Positions 5,570-7,425 of a DNA stretch of 7,425 nt are shown here, in pieces. Position numbers and translations under genes: made by a program. This stretch comes from Actinomycetes bacterium. Its GTDB lineage: Bacteria > Actinomycetota > Acidimicrobiia > Acidimicrobiales > RAAP-2. Where the stretch lies: contig JAJYMD010000007.1 of the NCBI GenBank assembly GCA_021787255.1, positions 1-7,425 on the forward strand. The letters are read 5' to 3'. Position 1 is the first letter of the stretch, and each line of letters opens with the position of its first letter. The notes below the pieces were generated by a model. It had not been told where the DNA came from, searched no databases, and worked only from the letters and a program-made list of their open reading frames with translations.

Positions 5570-5634
5570 CCGCCTGATCGGCGGGTGGGTCGCGGGGGGC
5601 CGCACCGGGTGGCCCTGATCGGGCGGCCCCGATC
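5570..5634 (+). terminator. Stacked hairpins downstream of the sigma gene
   Basis: Just after the sigma stop, CCGCC (5570-5574) pairs with GGCGG (5580-5584). Further on, GGGGCCGC (5596-5603) pairs with GCGGCCCC (5623-5630) around 19 nt. The alternative GATCGGG (5617-5623) pairs with CCCGATC (5628-5634) around a 4-nt loop and excludes the previous stem. No long T-run follows, as is common in high-GC actinobacteria. The likely role is termination of sigma transcription before the microprotein gene. Confidence 0.5.
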
Positions 5635-5663
5635 CGACCTTGCCGGCGGGACGGCCCTCCCTC

Positions 5664-5699
5664 GAGACGACGACGTCCGGCGGGAGTACCATCGGCACC
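5664..5699 (+). promoter_or_regulatory. Probable leaderless promoter of the microprotein
   Basis: TACCAT (5687-5692) fits TAnnnT and is followed by 7 nt (CGGCACC) before ATG 5700, the same geometry as nadE and the same GGCACCATG junction. GAGACG lies at the -35 position with 17-bp spacing (5664-5669). GGGAG at 5682-5686 is too far (13 nt) to be a normal ribosome binding site. Confidence 0.5.
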
Positions 5700-5774
5700 A
5701 TGAAGAAGCTCCTCGTCCTCGCCGTCCTCGTCGCACTGGGCGTGGTGGCCGCGCGTCGCCTCCGCCCAGCCTGA
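5700..5774 (+). CDS. 24-aa single-pass membrane microprotein
   Basis: A very short ORF not assignable to a named family by me. It begins MKKLL, continues with about 16 hydrophobic residues (VLAVLVALGVVAA) and ends with the basic RRLRPA: a lone membrane helix flanked by positive charge. Third codon positions are almost all G/C, as in real genes here. An upstream -10 box sits 7 nt before the ATG, as at nadE. It could be a membrane-associated regulator of a larger protein. It begins like the small DLW-39 family proteins of Actinobacteria but lacks their C-terminal part. A spurious ORF cannot be excluded. It lies between the sigma gene and the convergent phosphatase gene. Confidence 0.55.
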   Translation: MKKLLVLAVLVALGVVAARRLRPA

Positions 5775-5836
5775 CCAGCGACCGGGTCAGGGCACGTCCG
5801 CGTCGGCGTGACGGCGCGTCGCCCCCGAGCGGCCGG

Positions 5837-6733
5837 CTAGAGCGCGTGGCGGGGCCGTAGGTCGAGCGCCCGCGGCCATCGAGCGCTCACGGCCGCGGGC
5901 GCGTCTGCGCGCGCCGAGCTCGTCGGTCGGGTCGCTGCCGCCGGTCGCATGACGGCGCGCCCCGCGTGTGGGCGTCTGCTCCGCCACCACAGCACGAGCG
6001 CACCTACCGCGAGCGCGAGACCGGTCGTGAGCACCGGGGTGCGCACCGACATGCGGTTTCGCAGGCGCACCGGTTTGGTGAAATGCCGGATCTCCCAGCC
6101 GCGATCGCGCGCCACCTTGGCGAGCGCGCGATCCGGGTTGACCGCGACGGGGTGGCCGACGGACTCGAGCATCGGCACGTCGGTCGCCGAGTCCGAGTAC
6201 GCGCTCGACCCGTCGAGCTCGAGGTCTGCTCGCGCCGCGAGCGCACGGATCGCCTGGGCCTTGCCTTCGCCCGACGCGTAGAAGGCCATCTTCCCCGTGT
6301 AGCGCCCCTCGTCGTCGACCTCGCCGACCGACGCGATCGCACCGTCGGCACCGAGCAGCTCGGCGAGGGGCACGACGATCTCCTCGGGGGACGCCGAGAC
6401 GAGGTACACCCGGTCCCCTGCGCGGTGATGCGCCTCCATCAGCTCGAGCGCCTCGTTGTAGATGAGCGGCTCGACCGTCTCGAGGAGGGTCTCACGGACG
6501 ATCTGGCGCACGCGGTCGCGCTCCCACCCCCTCGTGAGGGCGAGCATGGACTCTCGGATGCGTGCGAGGCGGTGCTCGTCGGCGCCGAGGTGCAGGTAGA
6601 TCAGCTGGCCGATCAGCGTGCGCAGGACCACCCGCCGGGTCACGAGCCCGCCGCGGCGGAACGTGGGACCGAAGGCCGGGATGGACCCCTTGGCGATGAC
6701 CGTCTTGTCGAGGTCGAAGAACGCCGCTCTCAC
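5837..6733 (-). CDS. HAD-IB family phosphatase with C-terminal membrane segment
   Basis: A haloacid-dehalogenase superfamily hydrolase of subfamily IB (SerB/CicA-like), expected to remove phosphate from a small molecule through an aspartyl-phosphate intermediate; the substrate is unknown. It has 298 residues. Motif I is FFDLDKT (D7 nucleophile, D9), motif II has S113 in VSAS, motif III has K158 in EGKAQAI, and motif IV is YSDSATDVPML (D181, D185). A single hydrophobic segment (233-250, then WWRSRR) should anchor it in the membrane. The last about 45 residues are Ala/Arg/Pro-rich and partly encoded by a perfect hairpin, so may not be conserved. The start is GTG 6733, directly before RAAFFDLDKT. 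ATG 6778 in the same frame lies inside a 13-bp repeat array and is rejected. It is convergent with the microprotein gene and divergent from hppA. Confidence 0.9.
   Translation of the reverse strand: MRAAFFDLDKTVIAKGSIPAFGPTFRRGGLVTRRVVLRTLIGQLIYLHLGADEHRLARIRESMLALTRGWERDRVRQIVRETLLETVEPLIYNEALELMEAHHRAGDRVYLVSASPEEIVVPLAELLGADGAIASVGEVDDEGRYTGKMAFYASGEGKAQAIRALAARADLELDGSSAYSDSATDVPMLESVGHPVAVNPDRALAKVARDRGWEIRHFTKPVRLRNRMSVRTPVLTTGLALAVGALVLWWRSRRPHAGRAVMRPAAATRPTSSARADAPAAVSARWPRALDLRPRHAL
5866..5902. terminator. Perfect 12-bp inverted repeat, possible bidirectional terminator
   Basis: GCGCCCGCGGCC (5866-5877) and GGCCGCGGGCGC (5891-5902) are exact reverse complements around a 13-nt loop that itself holds AGCGCT. 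It lies at the junction of convergent genes but inside the annotated 3' end of the phosphatase gene (codons about 278-290). There is no T-run. A terminator or structural repeat is likely. Confidence 0.45.
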
Positions 6734-6768
6734 GCGCCAATCGTAGGTTCGCCTCGGAGGTCCGCCTC
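6734..6768 (-). promoter_or_regulatory. Probable leaderless promoter of the HAD phosphatase
   Basis: On the minus strand TACGAT (6745-6740) is followed by 6 nt (TGGCGC) before GTG 6733, and no Shine-Dalgarno is present. GAGGCG (6768-6763) sits exactly 17 bp upstream, as at nadE, and is supplied here by the 13-bp repeat array. Confidence 0.5.
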
Positions 6769-6842
6769 GGAGGTTCACCTCGGAGGTTCACCTCGGAGGT
6801 TCGCCTCGGAGGTCCGCCTCGGAGGTTCACCTCGGAGGTTCG
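6752..6842. repeat. 13-bp tandem repeat array in the HAD/hppA divergent region
   Basis: Seven consecutive 13-bp units CCTCGGAGGTTCG start at 6752, 6765, 6778, 6791, 6804, 6817 and 6830. They vary only in the last bases (TTCG, TTCA or TCCG). Decayed copies flank them (6739-6751 and from 6843). Each unit holds the odd palindrome CCTC-G-GAGG. The array begins 19 bp upstream of the phosphatase start and covers its -35 region, about 140-230 bp from the hppA promoter. It is not a CRISPR: there are no spacers. Confidence 0.95.
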
Positions 6843-6955
6843 CCTACCGGAGGACCCGGCGACGTCGGCCGTGCGCTGGGTCGGGCGTGCGAGGCGCCAT
6901 CGGAGGCGCCGTCGGCGGTCGGCGCGGCGCGCAGAGCCCTCCGGGCTGCAGCTCC
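6843..6955. other. Non-coding GC-rich spacer
   Basis: No gene is supported between the 13-bp array and the hppA promoter. Visible are a duplicated GAGGCGCC(A/G)TCGG (6891 and 6903, 12 bp apart) and a small imperfect hairpin, GCAGAGCCC with GGGCTGC (6931-6949). No start site or coding-like stretch is convincing on either strand. Confidence 0.6.
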
Positions 6956-6984
6956 TTGCCGGTGCGCCCCGAGATGGCTATCGT
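6956..6984 (+). promoter_or_regulatory. Probable hppA promoter
   Basis: TTGCCG (6956-6961) and TATCGT (6979-6984) are separated by 17 bp, each a 4/6 match to the sigma-70 consensus. Transcription would start near 6991, giving a leader of about 80 nt. Unlike the other promoters here, this one serves a gene with a clear ribosome binding site. Confidence 0.5.
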
Positions 6985-7052
6985 CCCGTGCGCTTCGGGC
7001 GACCGTGCCCTCGACGGGCAGATGCACGATCAAGATGCAGCGCGGAGCAGGT

Positions 7053-7061
7053 AGGAAAGGA
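7053..7061 (+). promoter_or_regulatory. hppA ribosome binding site
   Basis: AGGAAAGGA ends 10 nt before ATG 7072, and a further GAGG lies directly before the ATG. It supports this start. Confidence 0.7.
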
Positions 7062-7071
7062 AAGAGCGAGG

Positions 7072-7425
7072 ATGGTCCACCCCGTCGCAGCGGAAGGTAG
7101 TTACCAGGCCTTCCACTTGGGCTCTGCCGACGAGATCTGGTTGATCCTGGCCTTGGCCGCCGGCCTGATCGGGATCGGCACCGGGATCGCGCTCATGAAG
7201 GGCGTCCTTGCCGCGGGCACGGGCACCGACAAGATGCGCCAGATCGCGCGCGCCATCCAGGAGGGTGCCGAGGCGTTCCTCAGGCGGCAGTTCCGGACGA
7301 TCCTCATCATCGTCGTCCCGCTCGCGATCCTCATCTTCTTCACGGCCACGAAGGTGTCCCGGCCGGACGGGTCCGTGGCCCTCTCCTTCGGTGAGGCGGG
7401 CATCTACCGGGTGGTCTGCTTCCTC
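7072..7425 (+). CDS. hppA: Membrane ion-pumping pyrophosphatase, N-terminal part (runs off right edge)
   Basis: The N-terminal 118 residues of a membrane-bound pyrophosphatase (normally about 650-800 residues), which hydrolyses pyrophosphate and pumps H+ or Na+ across the cytoplasmic membrane. The first membrane helix spans about 21-47 (EIWLILALAAGLIGIGTGIA). It is followed by the family-typical cytoplasmic block KMRQIARAIQEGAEAFLRRQ (54-73), a second helix at about 76-93 (TILIIVVPLAILIFFTA), and the start of a third segment at 110-118. The catalytic Asp motifs and the residues separating H+ from Na+ pumps and K+-dependent from K+-independent types lie beyond the window, so the ion and subtype are undetermined. 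It is divergent from the HAD phosphatase gene, with its own promoter and ribosome binding site. Confidence 0.92.
   Translation, partial: MVHPVAAEGSYQAFHLGSADEIWLILALAAGLIGIGTGIALMKGVLAAGTGTDKMRQIARAIQEGAEAFLRRQFRTILIIVVPLAILIFFTATKVSRPDGSVALSFGEAGIYRVVCFL

Noticed and set aside
4618..5736. 372-aa minus-strand ORF opposite the sigma gene
   Set aside because: Antisense shadow with GC-biased composition and no recognisable domain.
6734..6778. Start of the phosphatase at ATG 6778
   Set aside because: It would add 15 residues encoded mainly by the 13-bp repeats; GTG 6733 directly precedes the conserved FFDLDKT segment and fits the TACGAT box.
6752..6842. CRISPR array
   Set aside because: Units are 13 bp and contiguous with no unique spacers, and no cas genes are visible.
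5966..7054. 362-aa plus-strand ORF opposite the phosphatase
   Set aside because: Antisense to the HAD motifs and runs through the 13-bp array; no domain seen.
7022..7054. 10-codon ORF in the hppA leader
   Set aside because: Short, with no convincing Shine-Dalgarno and nothing distinctive in the peptide; expected by chance.

Overview
The window is high-GC DNA (third codon positions strongly G/C) that looks like an actinobacterial chromosome. The evidence is a eukaryotic-type glutamine synthetase II of the Streptomyces/Frankia kind, an Actinobacteria-style HAD-IB phosphatase with a C-terminal membrane segment, and several genes whose start codon sits about 7 nt after a TAnnnT box, as in leaderless actinobacterial transcripts. 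A deep-branching class such as Acidimicrobiia is my best guess, but this is inference. No phage, plasmid, IS, CRISPR, tRNA or rRNA signal was seen.

Layout, left to right. (1) Positions 1-1668, minus strand: a two-gene glutamine synthetase operon, glnII (GSII, complete) followed 19 nt later by a type I glutamine synthetase that runs off the left edge. (2) 1669-1858: a 190-bp divergent control region holding a probable glnII promoter, an 11-bp-spaced ladder resembling GlnR sites, two adjacent perfect palindromes, and a probable leaderless promoter for nadE. (3) 1859-4424, plus strand: nadE (glutamine-dependent NAD+ synthetase, with a repeat-expanded interdomain linker), overlapping by 8 nt an unnamed helical, probably ferritin-like protein. 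(4) 4425-5568: a leader region with hairpins and a possible upstream ORF, then a compact sigma-70 factor starting at TTG. (5) 5569-5774: stacked GC-rich hairpins, then a 24-residue single-membrane-segment microprotein with its own leaderless-type promoter. (6) 5837-6733, minus strand: a HAD-IB phosphatase. (7) 6734-7071: a divergent non-coding region with a 13-bp tandem array and a promoter. (8) 7072-7425, plus strand: the N-terminal part of a membrane proton/sodium-pumping pyrophosphatase (hppA), cut by the right edge.

The left half is unified by glutamine: the two synthetases make it, and NadE, transcribed divergently from the same short region, uses it as amide donor. The genes are mostly recognisable housekeeping functions, and I do not see a clear novel multi-gene system. 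The unexplained parts are the helical protein coupled to nadE, the microprotein, the two tandem-repeat arrays (one coding, one in a promoter region), the possible leader ORFs before glnII and the sigma gene, and a GAGRCG-N17-TAnnnT arrangement shared by three apparently leaderless genes.
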